From contig NZ_LR733817.1 in NCBI RefSeq assembly GCF_902506165.1, positions 186,001 through 250,000 on the forward strand: 64,000 nucleotides of DNA, read 5' to 3'. The stretch is from Bosea sp. 29B. Lineage in GTDB: Bacteria > Pseudomonadota > Alphaproteobacteria > Rhizobiales > Beijerinckiaceae. The notes beneath the pieces were generated by a model, which worked only from the letters and a program-made list of their open reading frames with translations, searched no databases and was not told the DNA's origin. Both the position numbers and the translations under genes were made by a program. Shown here one piece after another: positions 37,934 to 49,102 of the stretch (positions within the stretch are counted from its first letter, which is position 1; each line of letters opens with the position of its first letter).

Positions 37934-38680
37934 TCAGCCGCCGAGCTTGGCCATGATGTCGTCGGCGATCTCGAAATTGGCGAAGACATTCTGGACGTCG
38001 TCGTCATTGTCGAGCGCTTCCATCAGCTTCATCATCGACGCCGCCTTCTCTTCGTCGAGCGGCGCCGTCGTGGTCGGCCGCCAGACCGGCTTGGCCGAAG
38101 CCGGCGCTCCGAGCGAAGCTTCGAGAGCCTTGGAGACCTCGTTCAGAGCGTCGAAGGCACACAGGATGGTGTGGCCGTTCTCATCGGAGATCACATCGTC
38201 GGCGCCGGCCTCGATCGCGGCTTCCATCACCTTGTCGGCGTCGCCGGCCTCCGGCGCATAGCTGATCTCACCGACGCGGTTGAACATGAAGGAGACCGAA
38301 TTGCTCTCGCCCATCGCTCCGCCGGACTTGGTGAAGTAGGAGCGCACCGCCGAGGCCGTGCGGTTGCGGTTGTCGGTCAGCGCTTCGACGATCACGGCGG
38401 TGCCGCCGGGTCCATAGCCCTCGTAGCGGACCTCGTCATAGTTGTCGCCCTCGCCACCGAGCGCCTTCTTGATGGCGCGCTCGATATTGTCCTTCGGCAT
38501 GTTCTCGGCCCGCGCCGCCAGCACGGCCATGCGCAGACGCGGATTCATGTTCGGGTCGGGCATGCCCAATTTGGCGGCGACGGTGATTTCACGGGCCAGC
38601 TTCGAGAACAGCTTGGAGCGCACAGCGTCCTGCTTGCCCTTGCGGTGCATGATGTTCTTGAACTGTGAATGGCCGGCCAT
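37934..38680 (-). CDS. yebC: YebC/PmpR family protein
   Basis: The 248-residue protein begins [23 protein letters not shown], the classical TACO1/YebC opening. [15 protein letters not shown] and [13 protein letters not shown] motifs, the GYGPGGTA segment and the acidic C-terminus ([15 protein letters not shown]) follow. Members were annotated as transcription regulators; more recent work on the family links it to translation of difficult stretches such as polyproline. The ATG at 38680 fits the conserved start. It often accompanies ruvCAB in alphaproteobacteria, as it does here with 1.7 kb between. Confidence 0.96.
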   Translation of the reverse strand: MAGHSQFKNIMHRKGKQDAVRSKLFSKLAREITVAAKLGMPDPNMNPRLRMAVLAARAENMPKDNIERAIKKALGGEGDNYDEVRYEGYGPGGTAVIVEALTDNRNRTASAVRSYFTKSGGAMGESNSVSFMFNRVGEISYAPEAGDADKVMEAAIEAGADDVISDENGHTILCAFDALNEVSKALEASLGAPASAKPVWRPTTTAPLDEEKAASMMKLMEALDNDDDVQNVFANFEIADDIMAKLGG

Positions 38681-38856
38681 ACGCCCTGATCTCCGCTGTA
38701 ATGCGCCGGCCGGCTTATACTCAGCCGGCTCGGCGCGAGGCAAGCGCAGCCGCAGGCTTTCCAGCCTATCCGCTCTTGGCCCCATGCTTAAGCGTTTGTT
38801 GGCGAACTGTCCGCAATGTCCCTGTCGGACCTCAAGCGGAATCGAACACAGCGCGC

Positions 38857-40209
38857 ATGACCAACGCCATCGTCGAGCATACGGCGCGCCTGCGGACCTT
38901 CCGGATCGACGCCACCGATATCGGCCAGCTGCGGCAGCAGGCGGACTTCGCGCGCCAGCGCCTGCCCACCCTGTTGCCGGAACTGCACCCGCATTTCGAA
39001 GCGTGGCCCGAGATCCTGAGCGCCATGCAGCGGCCGGACGTGCATGAGCTCAGGCTCGCGCACTGGATCAGGCTGGTCTCGGGCGAGTTCGAGGACGGCT
39101 ACCTGCAATCGGCACGCGCCCTCGCCAGCGCCTTCAACGACAATGGCGTCCCCGCCCATGCCGTCGCGATCTGCCATGCGATCGTCGGCAACGCGATCGG
39201 TGCCGAGCTCGGCCTGCTGCGCGACGGCCTCGCCAAGCTCAGCCATGTCTGGCAGGCCAAGGAATACAACCGGCGCATCGCCCTGCGCGCCGCCCTGAAC
39301 AAGGCTGTGCAGCTCGACCTCGAACTGCTGCTCGAGACCTATGCCCATGTCCAGCGCGAGAGCCGCGAGATTACCCGGCGCGAGATCTCGGCCTTCGAGG
39401 TCACGATCCGGGAGGTCGTCGGCGCCGTGACGGGCAGCGCCCGCATCGTCGAGGACATGGCCCATACGATGAACGGGCTCGTCAGGGAGACCGGCGTGCA
39501 GGCCGTCGCCGCCGCCCGGGCTTCGGATGAGGCCTCCGACAATGTCGGCAGCGTCGCCAGCGCCACCGAGGAGCTCTCCATCTCCCTCAGCGCGATTTCC
39601 GGGGAGGTCGCCAGCGCCACGACCAAGGCTCACCATGCCAGCAACGCGGCGCTGCGAACGGAAGCGATCGTCAAGGGCCTGGCGCAGTCGGCGCAGACGA
39701 TCGGCTCGATCGTCGACCTGATCCGCGACATCGCCGCCCAGACCAATCTGCTGGCACTCAATGCGACCATCGAGGCGGCCCGCGCCGGCGAGGCCGGGCG
39801 CGGCTTTGCGGTCGTCGCCCAGGAGGTGAAGCAGCTCTCCGCGCGCACCGCCAGGGCGACCGACGAGATCGCGGCCCAGGTGCCGGCCATGCAGGCCGCG
39901 ACGCAGGAAGCCGTCGAGGCGATCGAGAGCATCGTCGGCTTCGTCGGCGACATGGACCAGACGACACTGACGATCGCGAGCTCCGTCGACGAGCAGCGGG
40001 CGGCGACCCAGGAGATCGCGCGCAGCATCAGCTTCGCCTCGCAGGGCACGCAGGAGGTCGCGCAAGCCATCGCCAGCGTCAACGACTCTGCCCAGGCCGC
40101 CGGAGCCGGCGTCGGCGAAATGCTCGGCCTCGCCCAGACGCTGGCCCAGCGGGCCGGGACCCTGACCGAAGCCTTCGAGAATCTGAGCAGGCAGAACCGC
40201 GTCGCCTGA
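38857..40209 (+). CDS. Globin-coupled-sensor type methyl-accepting protein lacking the haem His
   Basis: The 450-residue soluble protein has no TM helix. Residues about 10-160 match the globin sensor fold ([49 protein letters not shown]). A signalling domain (about 200-440) contains the conserved hairpin [20 protein letters not shown] followed by [20 protein letters not shown]. Where aligned relatives have the proximal haem His (x-H-x-R-I-G), this protein has Phe93 (SAFNDNG), so canonical haem binding is unlikely. The ATG at 38857 gives the usual N-terminus, but there is no strong ribosome site. It is divergent from yebC; no other chemotaxis genes are near. Confidence 0.85.
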   Translation: MTNAIVEHTARLRTFRIDATDIGQLRQQADFARQRLPTLLPELHPHFEAWPEILSAMQRPDVHELRLAHWIRLVSGEFEDGYLQSARALASAFNDNGVPAHAVAICHAIVGNAIGAELGLLRDGLAKLSHVWQAKEYNRRIALRAALNKAVQLDLELLLETYAHVQRESREITRREISAFEVTIREVVGAVTGSARIVEDMAHTMNGLVRETGVQAVAAARASDEASDNVGSVASATEELSISLSAISGEVASATTKAHHASNAALRTEAIVKGLAQSAQTIGSIVDLIRDIAAQTNLLALNATIEAARAGEAGRGFAVVAQEVKQLSARTARATDEIAAQVPAMQAATQEAVEAIESIVGFVGDMDQTTLTIASSVDEQRAATQEIARSISFASQGTQEVAQAIASVNDSAQAAGAGVGEMLGLAQTLAQRAGTLTEAFENLSRQNRVA

Positions 40210-40255
40210 ACGGAACGCGCCGCACCGGCCTGTCCGGCGCCTTCTGAAACGAGAA

Positions 40256-40277
40256 ACGCCCGGCCTGAGCCGGGCGT
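40256..40277. terminator. Bidirectional hairpin between the MCP gene and fba
   Basis: ACGCCCGGC (40256-40264) pairs perfectly with GCCGGGCGT (40269-40277) around a 4-base loop. On the plus strand CCTTGTT follows. On the minus strand TTTCTCGTTTC follows, serving fba. Confidence 0.75.
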
Positions 40278-40317
40278 CCTTGTTCTGTGAAAGCCGGAGT
40301 ATCGGCCTACAGGATCG

Positions 40318-41400
40318 TCACGCCGCCTTCTTGGCGCCGAAGGTCGGGTCGAGCTCGCCCTTGGCATAGCGCTTGGCCATGTCGGCCAGCGTGATCACAC
40401 GCTTGATCTTCGAGGCCTGGCCGGCGGTGTTGAACTCCTCCAACCGCTTCTTGCAGAGCGCGGTCATCGCCTCCATCGCCGGCTTCAGATACTTGCGCGG
40501 ATCGAACTCGCCGGGGTGCTCGGACAGGATCTTGCGGATTTGGCCGGTCATCGCCATCCGGTTGTCGGTGTCAATATTGATCTTGCGCACGCCGTGCTTG
40601 ATGCCGCGCTGGATCTCCTCGACCGGCACGCCCCAGGTCTGGGGCATCTTGCCGCCGTACTGGTTGATCACGTCCTGCAGGTCCTGCGGCACCGAGGAGG
40701 AGCCGTGCATGACGAGATGCATGTTCGGCAGCTTCTTGTGGATCTCCTCGATGACATGCATGGCGAGGATCGCGCCGTCGGGCTTGCGCGTGAACTTGTA
40801 GGCGCCGTGCGAAGTGCCCATGGCGATGGCGAGCGCGTCGACCTTGGTCTCGGCGACGAACTTCACGGCTTCGTCGGGGTTGGTCAGGAGCTGGTCATGG
40901 CTGAGCTTGCCCTCGAAGCCGTGGCCGTCCTCCTTCTCGCCCTCGCCGCTCTCGAGCGAGCCGAGCACGCCGAGCTCGCCTTCGACCGAAATGCCGCCGA
41001 GATGCGACATCTCGGTGACCTGCCTGGTCACGCCGACATTGTAGTCCCAGTCTCCCGGGGTCTTGCCGTCGACCTTGAGCGAGCCGTCCATCATCACCGA
41101 GGTGAAGCCGGCCTGGATCGCGGTCATGCAGGTCGCCGGCTCGTTGCCGTGGTCGAGATGCACGCAGACCGGGATGTGCGGGTAGATTTCGGTGACCGCG
41201 TCCATCATGTGCTTGAGCATGATGTCGTTGGCGTAGGAGCGCGCCCCGCGCGAGGCCTGGATGATCACCGGCGCGTCCGTCGCGTCCGCCGCGGCCATGA
41301 TCGCGAGCGCCTGCTCCATGTTGTTGATGTTGAAGGCCGGAACGCCGTAGTCGTTCTCGGCGGCATGGTCGAGCAATTGGCGAAGCGTGATGCGGGCCAC
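40318..41400 (-). CDS. fba: Class II fructose-bisphosphate aldolase
   Basis: The 360-residue zinc enzyme splits fructose-1,6-bisphosphate (or condenses sedoheptulose bisphosphate) in glycolysis, gluconeogenesis or the Calvin cycle. [14 protein letters not shown] holds the catalytic Asp and zinc His. [20 protein letters not shown] and VMHGSSSVP provide other metal or substrate contacts. The length and [18 protein letters not shown] loop fit the CBB-type class IIA enzymes. The start is GTG at 41400 with GGAGG six bases upstream, inside a hairpin arm (41407-41436). It is last in the tkt-gap-pgk-fba cluster. Confidence 0.96.
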   Translation of the reverse strand: MARITLRQLLDHAAENDYGVPAFNINNMEQALAIMAAADATDAPVIIQASRGARSYANDIMLKHMMDAVTEIYPHIPVCVHLDHGNEPATCMTAIQAGFTSVMMDGSLKVDGKTPGDWDYNVGVTRQVTEMSHLGGISVEGELGVLGSLESGEGEKEDGHGFEGKLSHDQLLTNPDEAVKFVAETKVDALAIAMGTSHGAYKFTRKPDGAILAMHVIEEIHKKLPNMHLVMHGSSSVPQDLQDVINQYGGKMPQTWGVPVEEIQRGIKHGVRKINIDTDNRMAMTGQIRKILSEHPGEFDPRKYLKPAMEAMTALCKKRLEEFNTAGQASKIKRVITLADMAKRYAKGELDPTFGAKKAA

Positions 41401-41406
41401 GATGAT

Positions 41407-41436
41407 CCTCCGGTTGGGCTCTGCTTTATCCGGAGG
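41407..41436 (-). promoter_or_regulatory. Leader hairpin that covers the fba ribosome site
   Basis: On the minus strand CCTCCGG (41430-41436) is complementary to CCGGAGG (41407-41413), which is the fba Shine-Dalgarno region. The stem is 7 bp with a 16-base loop. Closing it would hide the ribosome site before the GTG start. No ligand-binding domain is recognisable. Confidence 0.35.
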
Positions 41437-41536
41437 GTTTAGAATCGAACTGTGGCGGACGCAAAGCGAAACCGGCCAAAAAAGTGAACGCGATCAGCGG
41501 CCGGGTGCTTTCAGCACCCCGACACGCTCCTCTCGC

Positions 41537-42730
41537 TCAGCTCTTCCGCAACGCCTCGACGCCCGGCAGCGCCTTGCCTTCCATCCATTCGAGGAAGGCG
41601 CCGCCGGCGGTCGAGACATAAGTGAGGTCCTCGGCGACCTCGGCATGGTTCATCGCTGCAACCGTGTCGCCGCCACCGGCGACCGCGACGAGCCTGCCGT
41701 CGCGGACGCGCTCCGCCACCGCTTTGGCCACGGCGACCGTCGCCGTGTCGAAGGGCGGCAGCTCGAAGGCGCCGAACGGCCCGTTCCAGACCACGGTCTT
41801 CACGGTGTTGAGCTTGAGCACGACCTCGGCGACGCTGAGCGGGCCGGCATCGAGGATCATCTCGTCGGGCCCGACTTCGCCAATCGAGACGACGCGATGG
41901 CCGGGATTGGCCTTGAATTCGCGCGCCACCAACGCATCGACCGGCAGAATGATCTCGCAGCCGGCCGCCTTGGCCTTCGCCTCGATCTCGCGGGCGGTAC
42001 CGGCGAGATCGTGCTCGCAGAGCGACTTGCCGACATTGACGCCGCGGGCGGCGAGGAAGGTGTTGGCCATGCCGCCGCCGATGACGAGCACATCGACCTT
42101 CTGCACGAGGTTCCCCAGCAATTCGAGCTTGGTCGAGACCTTGGCGCCGCCGACGATCGCCATCACCGGCCGGGCCGGGTTGTCGAGACCGGCGGAAAGC
42201 GCCTCCAGCTCGGCCTGCATGGTGCGCCCGGCATAGGCCGGCAGCAGATGCGCCAGCCCTTCGGTCGAGGCATGGGCGCGGTGCGCGGCCGAAAAGGCGT
42301 CGTTGACATAGAGATCGCCATTGGCGGCGAGCGCCTTGACGAACTCAGGGTCGTTCTTTTCGTCGCCGGCGTGGAAGCGGGTGTTCTCCAGCAGCAGGAT
42401 CTCGCCGTTCTTGGCGGCGGCGATCGCCTTCGGCGCCTCCTGGCCGATGCAGTCGCCGACGAAGATCACCGGCTGGCCGAGCGCATGCGCCAGCGCCGGC
42501 ACGACCTGCCGCAGGCTGTTCTTCTCGTCGCGCCCCTTCGGCCGGCCGAAATGCGCCAGCAGAATGACCTTGCCGCCCTTCTGCGCGATCTCGCGGATCG
42601 TCGGCAGGATCCGGTCGATCCGGGTGGTGTCGGTGACCCTGCCCTCCTCCGTCGGCACATTGAGGTCGACACGGACGAGGACGCGCTTGCCGGCGAGATC
42701 GGCGTCGTCGAGGGTGCGGAAAGCAGGCAT
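41537..42730 (-). CDS. pgk: Phosphoglycerate kinase
   Basis: The 397-residue two-domain cytosolic kinase transfers phosphate between 1,3-bisphosphoglycerate and [15 protein letters not shown], the substrate loops HFGRPKG and [14 protein letters not shown], the hinge NGPFGAFE and the ATP loop [10 protein letters not shown] are clear. The ATG at 42730 gives the conserved start; the ORF extends upstream without similarity. It lies 13 bases downstream of the glycolipid-binding-domain gene, so that gene, the TM protein and pgk likely share a transcript. Confidence 0.97.
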   Translation of the reverse strand: MPAFRTLDDADLAGKRVLVRVDLNVPTEEGRVTDTTRIDRILPTIREIAQKGGKVILLAHFGRPKGRDEKNSLRQVVPALAHALGQPVIFVGDCIGQEAPKAIAAAKNGEILLLENTRFHAGDEKNDPEFVKALAANGDLYVNDAFSAAHRAHASTEGLAHLLPAYAGRTMQAELEALSAGLDNPARPVMAIVGGAKVSTKLELLGNLVQKVDVLVIGGGMANTFLAARGVNVGKSLCEHDLAGTAREIEAKAKAAGCEIILPVDALVAREFKANPGHRVVSIGEVGPDEMILDAGPLSVAEVVLKLNTVKTVVWNGPFGAFELPPFDTATVAVAKAVAERVRDGRLVAVAGGGDTVAAMNHAEVAEDLTYVSTAGGAFLEWMEGKALPGVEALRKS

Positions 42731-42743
42731 GGAGGGCGCTCTC

Positions 42744-43313
42744 TTACAGGCGTTGGAACAGACAGGGATAATCCATGACGAGGCCGTCCTCGTCGACCGG
42801 GAGCTCGGCGGTGAAACTGCCATCGGCCGTCTCGAACCGGAAGAGCCTTGGCTCCAGGCAAGTGTAGATCTGCTCGGTGACGAACGGCTCGAAGCTGTCG
42901 AACGGCACGAAGAACATGGCGATGCGGCGCTGCTGGCCCGGCTGCCACGAGCAGCGGCGGATCGGCAAGGTGTTGGTGAAGGGGGTGGCGGAGAGGTCGA
43001 TGTCGACGCAGGCGTCGAAGGCCGGCAGATGGCCACGCTCGCCGTCATGCCAGGCGCCGTCTCGGCGCATCATCGCGAGACCACGGCCATCGGTCGTCGC
43101 GATCTCGAAGGAGCGCACCGTGAAATCGGCGGCGCAATCGATCCGATAGCTTGCGCCGAAGCGCCGCCCCTCGCGCTCACCGACCAGCGCGGCATCGGCG
43201 CGAAAGCCATCCGCCTGCGCGCGCAATGTCAGATGTTCAAGCCCGTCGCCTTCCAGCGCCCGCCAGCGGACACTGCGCCCGTCCGCGAGATCGGCGGCCG
43301 GGCGGAAGCTCAT
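42744..43313 (-). CDS. Putative glycolipid-binding domain protein
   Basis: The 189-residue cytosolic-looking protein lacks a signal peptide and TM helix. It matches the PF06475 pattern: [80 protein letters not shown] and [17 protein letters not shown]. The [13 protein letters not shown] segment is the family hallmark. The family name comes from structural resemblance; in vivo ligands are not established to my knowledge. It overlaps the upstream TM gene by four bases (ATGA) and precedes pgk by 13 bases, an unusual place inside a sugar-phosphate cluster. Confidence 0.85.
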   Translation of the reverse strand: MSFRPAADLADGRSVRWRALEGDGLEHLTLRAQADGFRADAALVGEREGRRFGASYRIDCAADFTVRSFEIATTDGRGLAMMRRDGAWHDGERGHLPAFDACVDIDLSATPFTNTLPIRRCSWQPGQQRRIAMFFVPFDSFEPFVTEQIYTCLEPRLFRFETADGSFTAELPVDEDGLVMDYPCLFQRL

Positions 43314-43768
43314 CGCGGCAGGATCGGCGGCAGAACGCCGGGAACGCCGCTCTTCAGCACGATCACCGTCAGGATGACGGTCAGAACCGCCGTAACGATG
43401 CCGGTCAGCAGCAGCGCGCCGAAGCGCGGGGTCGAATTGACGCGCTGGCGCAGGGCCGAGAGCTCCTCGCGCAGGCCGGCGAAGTCCATGGTGCCAGCGG
43501 CGAGATCGACCTTCTGGGCGCTGCGCTCCAAAGAGGCTTCGGCGCGGGTCAGCACCGCCTCGTAGCGCGCGAACTTCTCTTCGATCCGGGCCGTCTTGTC
43601 CTCGATCCGCGAGAGCTGGTCGAGCTTGCGCGGATCGCTCGGCGCGAGCGGCTCGGCCGGCTTCGCCTCGGTCGTCCGCGCTGCAGCGATCTCGGCCATG
43701 CTGGGCGCCGGCGGCACGGCGATGGTCTCGACGGTCGACGTGGCGACGGTCGGCTCGATCTTGTTCAT
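43310..43768 (-). CDS. Small membrane-anchored coiled-coil protein
   Basis: No family was recognised. The 152-residue protein has a Pro/Ala/Glu-rich N-terminus (about 1-50), a helical coiled-coil stretch (about 50-110, LDQLSRIEDKTARIEEKFARYEAVLTRAEAS) and one C-terminal TM helix (about 118-143, FGALLLTGIVTAVLTVILTVIVLK). A tail-anchored, cytoplasm-facing topology is likely. It overlaps the glycolipid-binding gene by four bases and follows gap by 71 bases on the same strand. The position between gap and pgk is constant with a shared transcript, but a metabolic role is not implied by the sequence. Confidence 0.75.
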   Translation of the reverse strand: MNKIEPTVATSTVETIAVPPAPSMAEIAAARTTEAKPAEPLAPSDPRKLDQLSRIEDKTARIEEKFARYEAVLTRAEASLERSAQKVDLAAGTMDFAGLREELSALRQRVNSTPRFGALLLTGIVTAVLTVILTVIVLKSGVPGVLPPILPR

Positions 43769-43839
43769 TGCGCGGTCCGTTCCTCGGCAGTTTTAGGCGC
43801 AGCCGCGCCAGTCCGGCACGGCTGCGAAGGGAGTATGCG

Positions 43840-44850
<1,011 letters not shown>

Positions 44851-44957
44851 CTCAATCCTCTCCTTCGCCGTTCACCGGCAGGGCCGGGTCATTCACGCGG
44901 GCAAATCGGCCAAACCATGGCGGAACGCAAGGGCAGGCCTTAAAAATTTCAAGGAAG

Positions 44958-46961
44958 TCAGCCGTTGTGGCGCTTGATCGCAGCCTCGGCAACCGCCTCC
45001 GGCGTGATGCCGAAATGCTTGTAGACCTCCTTGTAGGGGCCGCTCGCCCCGAAAGAGGACATGCCGACGAAGCTGCCATCGGCACCGATCACGCCATCCC
45101 AGCCGAAGCGCACGGCAGCCTCGACCGCGATCTTGATCGGGGCATCGCCGATGATCGCAGCCTTGGTCGCCTCGTCCTGCTCCAGCAGTGCCTCGAGCGA
45201 AGGCACCGAGACGACACGGGCGCGAATACCCTTCTCGGCCAGGAGCTTGCGGGCCGCGACCGCGATCTCGACCTCGGAGCCCGAGGCGAAGAGCGAGACC
45301 TGCGCCTTGCCGCCTTCCGCCGCCAGCAGCTCGTAGCCGCCCTTGGCCGAACGGTTCGTCGCCGTGCCCTCGGTACGGACCGGCGCCAGGTTCTGGCGGG
45401 AGAGCGCCAGAACGGTCGGGCCGTCGGTGCGCTCCAGCGCGATCTGCCAGGCTTCCGCCGTCTCGATCGCGTCGGCGGGACGTAGCACACGCATGTTCGG
45501 CATGGCGCGCAGCGAGGCGATCTGCTCGACCGGCTGGTGGGTCGGACCGTCCTCGCCGAGGCCGATCGAATCATGGGTCATGACGTAGACGACCGGCAGG
45601 CCCATCAGCGCGGCGAGCCGCATCGACGGGCGGGCATAGTCGGCAAAGACCAGGAAGGTGCCGCCGGCGGTGCGGAAGCCGCCGTGCAGGGTGATGCCGT
45701 TCATCGCCGCGGCCATGCCGTGCTCGCGGATGCCATAGCGGACATAGCGCCCCTTCGGGGTCTTCGGCGTGAAGTCCTCGAAGCCCTTGGCGCGGGTGTT
45801 GTTCGACGGCGTCAGGTCGGCCGAGCCCGAAACCAGCTCCGGCATCACTGGCACGATCACATCCAGCGCCAGTTCCGAAGCCTTGCGGGTCGCGACCGTG
45901 ACCGGGTTCGCCGCCAGCGCCTTCTTGTGCGCGACCAGCGTCTTGGCGAGCTTGGCCGGCACGGTGTGGGCCAGGCGGCGCTCGAACTCGGCGCGCTTGC
46001 GCCCGGAGGTCGCCGCCAGCCGCTCGTTCCATTCCTTGCGCTCGGCGAAGCCGGTGGCGCCGAAGCCGCGCCAGGCCTTGAGCACGTCGGCCGCGACCTC
46101 GAACGGCCCGCCGGTGATGCCGAGCGCGTTCTTGGCGGCGGCGAGTTCCTCGGCGCCGAGCGGCTCGCCATGCGCCTTGGAGGTGCCGGCCTTCTTCGGC
46201 GCGCCGAAGCCGATCACGGTCTTGCAGGCGATCAGCGTCGGCTTGTTCGACTTCTGGGCGCGGCGGATCGCCGCCTCGATCGCGTCGGGATCATGCCCGT
46301 CGACGCGCTCGGCCTTCCAGCCGCAGGCCTTGAAGCGGGCGAGCTGGTCGACCGAGTCGGAAATCGAGAGCGGCCCGTCGATCGAGATGCCGTTGTCGTC
46401 CCAGAGCACGATCAGCTTGTTGAGCTTCTGATGGCCGGCGAGAGCGATCGCCTCCTGGCTGATGCCCTCCATCAGGTCGCCATCGGAGGCGAGGACGTAG
46501 GTCTTGTGGTCGACCAGCTTCTTGCCGAACTCGGCGGCGAGCATGCGCTCGGCCATCGCCATACCGACCGCGGTCGCCAGGCCCTGGCCCAGCGGGCCGG
46601 TGGTGGTCTCGACGCCGGCGGTCATGAAGTTCTCGGGGTGGCCCGGCGTCTTCGATTCGAGCTGGCGGAACTTCTTGAGGTCGTCGAGCTCCATGCCGGG
46701 CGTGCCGGTGAGATAGAGCAGCGCGTAGATCAGCATCGAGCCATGGCCGGCCGAGAGCACGAAACGGTCGCGATCAGGCCAGCGCGGCTCGGCCGCATCG
46801 TATTTCAGGATGCGGGTGAAGAGCACGGCCGCGACGTCGGCCGCGCCCATCGGCAGGCCGGGATGGCCGGACTTGGCCTGCTCGACGCCGTCCATGGCGA
46901 GGGAGCGGATGGCGTTGGCGAGCCGCTCGTGCTGGGCGCGGTCGATCGCAGGCGTCGTCAT
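44958..46961 (-). CDS. tkt: Transketolase
   Basis: The 667-residue thiamine-diphosphate enzyme moves two-carbon units between sugar phosphates in the pentose phosphate and Calvin pathways. [52 protein letters not shown] and the ThDP/Mg motif [24 protein letters not shown] segment are followed by the pyrimidine domain ([20 protein letters not shown]) and C-terminal domain. GGAGAG lies before the ATG. It heads the tkt-gap-(two small genes)-pgk-fba cluster. No Rubisco or phosphoribulokinase gene is in the window, so autotrophy is not shown. Confidence 0.97.
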   Translation of the reverse strand: MTTPAIDRAQHERLANAIRSLAMDGVEQAKSGHPGLPMGAADVAAVLFTRILKYDAAEPRWPDRDRFVLSAGHGSMLIYALLYLTGTPGMELDDLKKFRQLESKTPGHPENFMTAGVETTTGPLGQGLATAVGMAMAERMLAAEFGKKLVDHKTYVLASDGDLMEGISQEAIALAGHQKLNKLIVLWDDNGISIDGPLSISDSVDQLARFKACGWKAERVDGHDPDAIEAAIRRAQKSNKPTLIACKTVIGFGAPKKAGTSKAHGEPLGAEELAAAKNALGITGGPFEVAADVLKAWRGFGATGFAERKEWNERLAATSGRKRAEFERRLAHTVPAKLAKTLVAHKKALAANPVTVATRKASELALDVIVPVMPELVSGSADLTPSNNTRAKGFEDFTPKTPKGRYVRYGIREHGMAAAMNGITLHGGFRTAGGTFLVFADYARPSMRLAALMGLPVVYVMTHDSIGLGEDGPTHQPVEQIASLRAMPNMRVLRPADAIETAEAWQIALERTDGPTVLALSRQNLAPVRTEGTATNRSAKGGYELLAAEGGKAQVSLFASGSEVEIAVAARKLLAEKGIRARVVSVPSLEALLEQDEATKAAIIGDAPIKIAVEAAVRFGWDGVIGADGSFVGMSSFGASGPYKEVYKHFGITPEAVAEAAIKRHNG

Positions 46962-47219
46962 GGAATCTCTCCGGCGGAGGCGGAACGAGGCTCGCGCCGA
47001 AGCTGGCCGGCGGCGAGCAGCGAACTCTTGAGAAAAAGGTCGCGCGTTCGATAGGCCGCCCGCTCAAGCGGAGTCAATTCGCCTGCAAGGACGCAGATCT
47101 CGACTTTTCCCCACGCTTCGATCAGATCGAACCCGTCGAAGCGCTTTCCACGGAGATATTTGTTAAACTAGGCTTCCGAATCGGATGAGCCGGCTTCCCC
47201 GGCACGCAAAGGAAGAAGC

Positions 47220-47528
47220 GTGGCGTCTCCAGCACTGGATCACGCCCTGTCGCGCCTCGAAGGCGCGCTCGGCCAGCTCGAAGCAGCCGCCCGCAGGCGG
47301 CTCGAGGTCGAGCGTGGTCGTGCCAATCTCGAAACCGAACTCACCCTGATGCAGGACGATCGCGCCCGCCTCGCCGTCGAGCTCGACGGCGCCATGGCCC
47401 GGATCGGCCAGGTCGAGGGCGTCGCGCAGGAGGTCGACCGCAAGCTCGACCGCGCCATGACGGCGCTTACCGAAGTGATCGCCCGCGTCGAGGCCCACCC
47501 CGACGAAGAAGCCGAGCAGGACGCCTGA
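47220..47528 (+). CDS. DUF4164 family coiled-coil protein
   Basis: The 102-residue protein is almost wholly helical and coiled coil (LDHALSRLEGALGQLEAAAR, LETELTLMQDDRARLAVELD, VDRKLDRAMTALTEVIARVE). It matches DUF4164, which occurs directly before zapA in many alphaproteobacteria. The start is GTG at 47220 with AAGGAAG upstream. Its TGA overlaps the zapA ATG by one base, so the two are coupled. A division-associated role beside ZapA is a fair guess but is not shown by the sequence. Confidence 0.85.
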   Translation: MASPALDHALSRLEGALGQLEAAARRRLEVERGRANLETELTLMQDDRARLAVELDGAMARIGQVEGVAQEVDRKLDRAMTALTEVIARVEAHPDEEAEQDA

Positions 47529-47896
47529 TGCCCCAGGTCAACGTCACCATTTCCGGCAAGGCCTATCGCATGGCGTGCGGCGAAGGCGAGGAGCCGCATC
47601 TGGAGGCGCTCGCCCAGCTCTATGACGGCAAGATCGAGGAGATGCGCCAGGCCTTCGGCGAGATCGGCGACATGCGCCTGCACGTGATGGCGGCGCTGAT
47701 GGTCGCCGACGAGGTCACCGAGCTGAAGAAGAAGATCGAGACGCTGGAAGGCCGTCTGCAGTCGCTGCAAGGCGATGCCGGCTTCGCCGACCAGCGCGCC
47801 GGCGATGTCGAGGAGAGGGCCGCTGCCGCGCTCAATACCGCAGCCGAGCGCATCGAGACCGTGGCGAGAAGCCTGCTGCCCGGGCAGGTGGGATAG
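47528..47896 (+). CDS. zapA: Cell division protein ZapA
   Basis: The 122-residue protein has the ZapA N-terminal domain (VNVTISGKAYRMACGEGEEPHLEALAQLYD), then helices (MRLHVMAALMVADEVTELKKKIETLEGR) forming the tetrameric coiled coil. It bundles FtsZ filaments at midcell. It forms an operon with the DUF4164 gene. In most proteobacteria 6S RNA and fcl follow at once. Here a ddl-GNAT pair of 1.5 kb intervenes before the 6S RNA. Confidence 0.94.
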   Translation: MPQVNVTISGKAYRMACGEGEEPHLEALAQLYDGKIEEMRQAFGEIGDMRLHVMAALMVADEVTELKKKIETLEGRLQSLQGDAGFADQRAGDVEERAAAALNTAAERIETVARSLLPGQVG

Positions 47897-47976
47897 GCGG
47901 CGAGCTCCGCAACGCCGTCATGCTCCCTTAATCGCGATGGAAGAGCGAACGCTTCCCCGCCGCCTTTGCAATTCCT

Positions 47977-47994
47977 CAATCATGCCTGATTGAC
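47977..47994. promoter_or_regulatory. Small inverted repeat upstream of ddl
   Basis: TCAATCA (47977-47983) pairs with TGATTGA (47988-47994) around four bases, about 38 bases before the ddl start. It could be an operator or simply part of the leader. The 135-base gap 47897-48031 shows no other feature. Confidence 0.25.
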
Positions 47995-48031
47995 GCTTCC
48001 AGGCAGAAGCGAATCGATGAAGGCGGCGACA

Positions 48032-49102
48032 ATGGGCGACAGGGTTCGGGTGGCGATTCTCCTCGGCGGCAGGTCTTCCGAGCACGAGGTCTCGCTGATG
48101 TCCGCCACCAATGTGGTCAAGGCAATCGACAAGGCGAGATACGACGTCGTGCCGATCCTGATCACCAAGGCCGGCGAGTGGCGCGAGCTCGAATTGCAGA
48201 ACGGCGTGATGCCCGATCCGATCCCGCAGGACGGCGCCGAGCTCTGCCTGCTGCCGGGTGGGAACGGGCGCCTCCTGCGCCTGCAGGACGGCGCGGCACC
48301 GCAGACCTTGCCGAAGATCGACGTGCTCTTCCCGGTGCTGCACGGTCTCGATGGCGAGGACGGCTCGGTCCAGGGGCTGGCCCAGGTCGCCGGCATCCCG
48401 CTCGCCGGCTGCGGCATCGTCGGCTCGGCCAATGCGCTCGACAAGGACATCGCCAAGCGGCTGCTGCGCGAGGCCGGCCTCGGCGTCGCCCGCTCGCTCA
48501 CCGTCCGACGGGGCGAGGCGCTGAGCTTCGAGCAGGCCAGCGCCGCGCTCGGCCTGCCGCTCTTCGTCAAGCCGGCGCGGCAGGGCTCCTCGGTCGGCGT
48601 CAGCAAGGCGATGGATGCCGAGAGCTTCGCAGCGGCGCTCGCCGAGGCCTTCCGGCACGACAGCGTGGTGCTGGTCGAGGAGTTCATCGCCGGCCGCGAG
48701 ATCGAGCTCAGCGTGCTGGAGCAGGCCGATGGCGAGACCATCGTCTCGCTGCCGGGCGAGATCGTCGCCGCCGCGAGCCACGGCTTCTACACCTACGAGG
48801 CCAAATATCTCGACGAGGATGGCGCTCGCGTCGAGGTTCCGGCCCATCTGCCGGAGGAAACCATCACCAACCTGCAGGAGCTGGCGAAGCGTGCCTTCTA
48901 CGCGCTCGGCTGCGACGGCATGGCTCGCGTCGACTTCTTCCTGCGCCCGGACGGGAGTGCGCTGGTCAACGAGATCAACACCATTCCCGGCTTCACCGAC
49001 ATCAGCATGTTCCCCAAGGCGCTCGCCGCCAGCGGCGTCGCCTATCCCGACCTGATCGACCGGGTGATCCGGCATGGGATGGCGCGCGGGGCCGGGGCAT
49101 GA
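48032..49102 (+). CDS. ddl: D-alanine--D-alanine ligase
   Basis: The 356-residue ATP-grasp enzyme makes D-Ala-D-Ala for peptidoglycan. VAILLGGRSSEHEVSLMSA, VLHGLDGEDGSVQGLAQVAGIP, LFVKPARQGSSVGVSKA, VEEFIAGREIELSVL, ARVDFFLRPDGSALVNEINTIPGFT are full family signatures. The insert of about 40 residues before the P-loop (TKAGEWRELELQNGV) places it in the VanA/DdlA-like longer branch rather than DdlB of the dcw cluster. The ATG at 48032 has AAGG eight bases upstream; ATG at 48017 is an alternative. It overlaps the GNAT gene by four bases. Confidence 0.93.
   Translation: MGDRVRVAILLGGRSSEHEVSLMSATNVVKAIDKARYDVVPILITKAGEWRELELQNGVMPDPIPQDGAELCLLPGGNGRLLRLQDGAAPQTLPKIDVLFPVLHGLDGEDGSVQGLAQVAGIPLAGCGIVGSANALDKDIAKRLLREAGLGVARSLTVRRGEALSFEQASAALGLPLFVKPARQGSSVGVSKAMDAESFAAALAEAFRHDSVVLVEEFIAGREIELSVLEQADGETIVSLPGEIVAAASHGFYTYEAKYLDEDGARVEVPAHLPEETITNLQELAKRAFYALGCDGMARVDFFLRPDGSALVNEINTIPGFTDISMFPKALAASGVAYPDLIDRVIRHGMARGAGA

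Noticed and set aside
47897..48031. 6S RNA directly after zapA, its usual place
   Set aside because: No long closing stem can be drawn there. The 6S signal is at 49617-49779 beside fcl instead.
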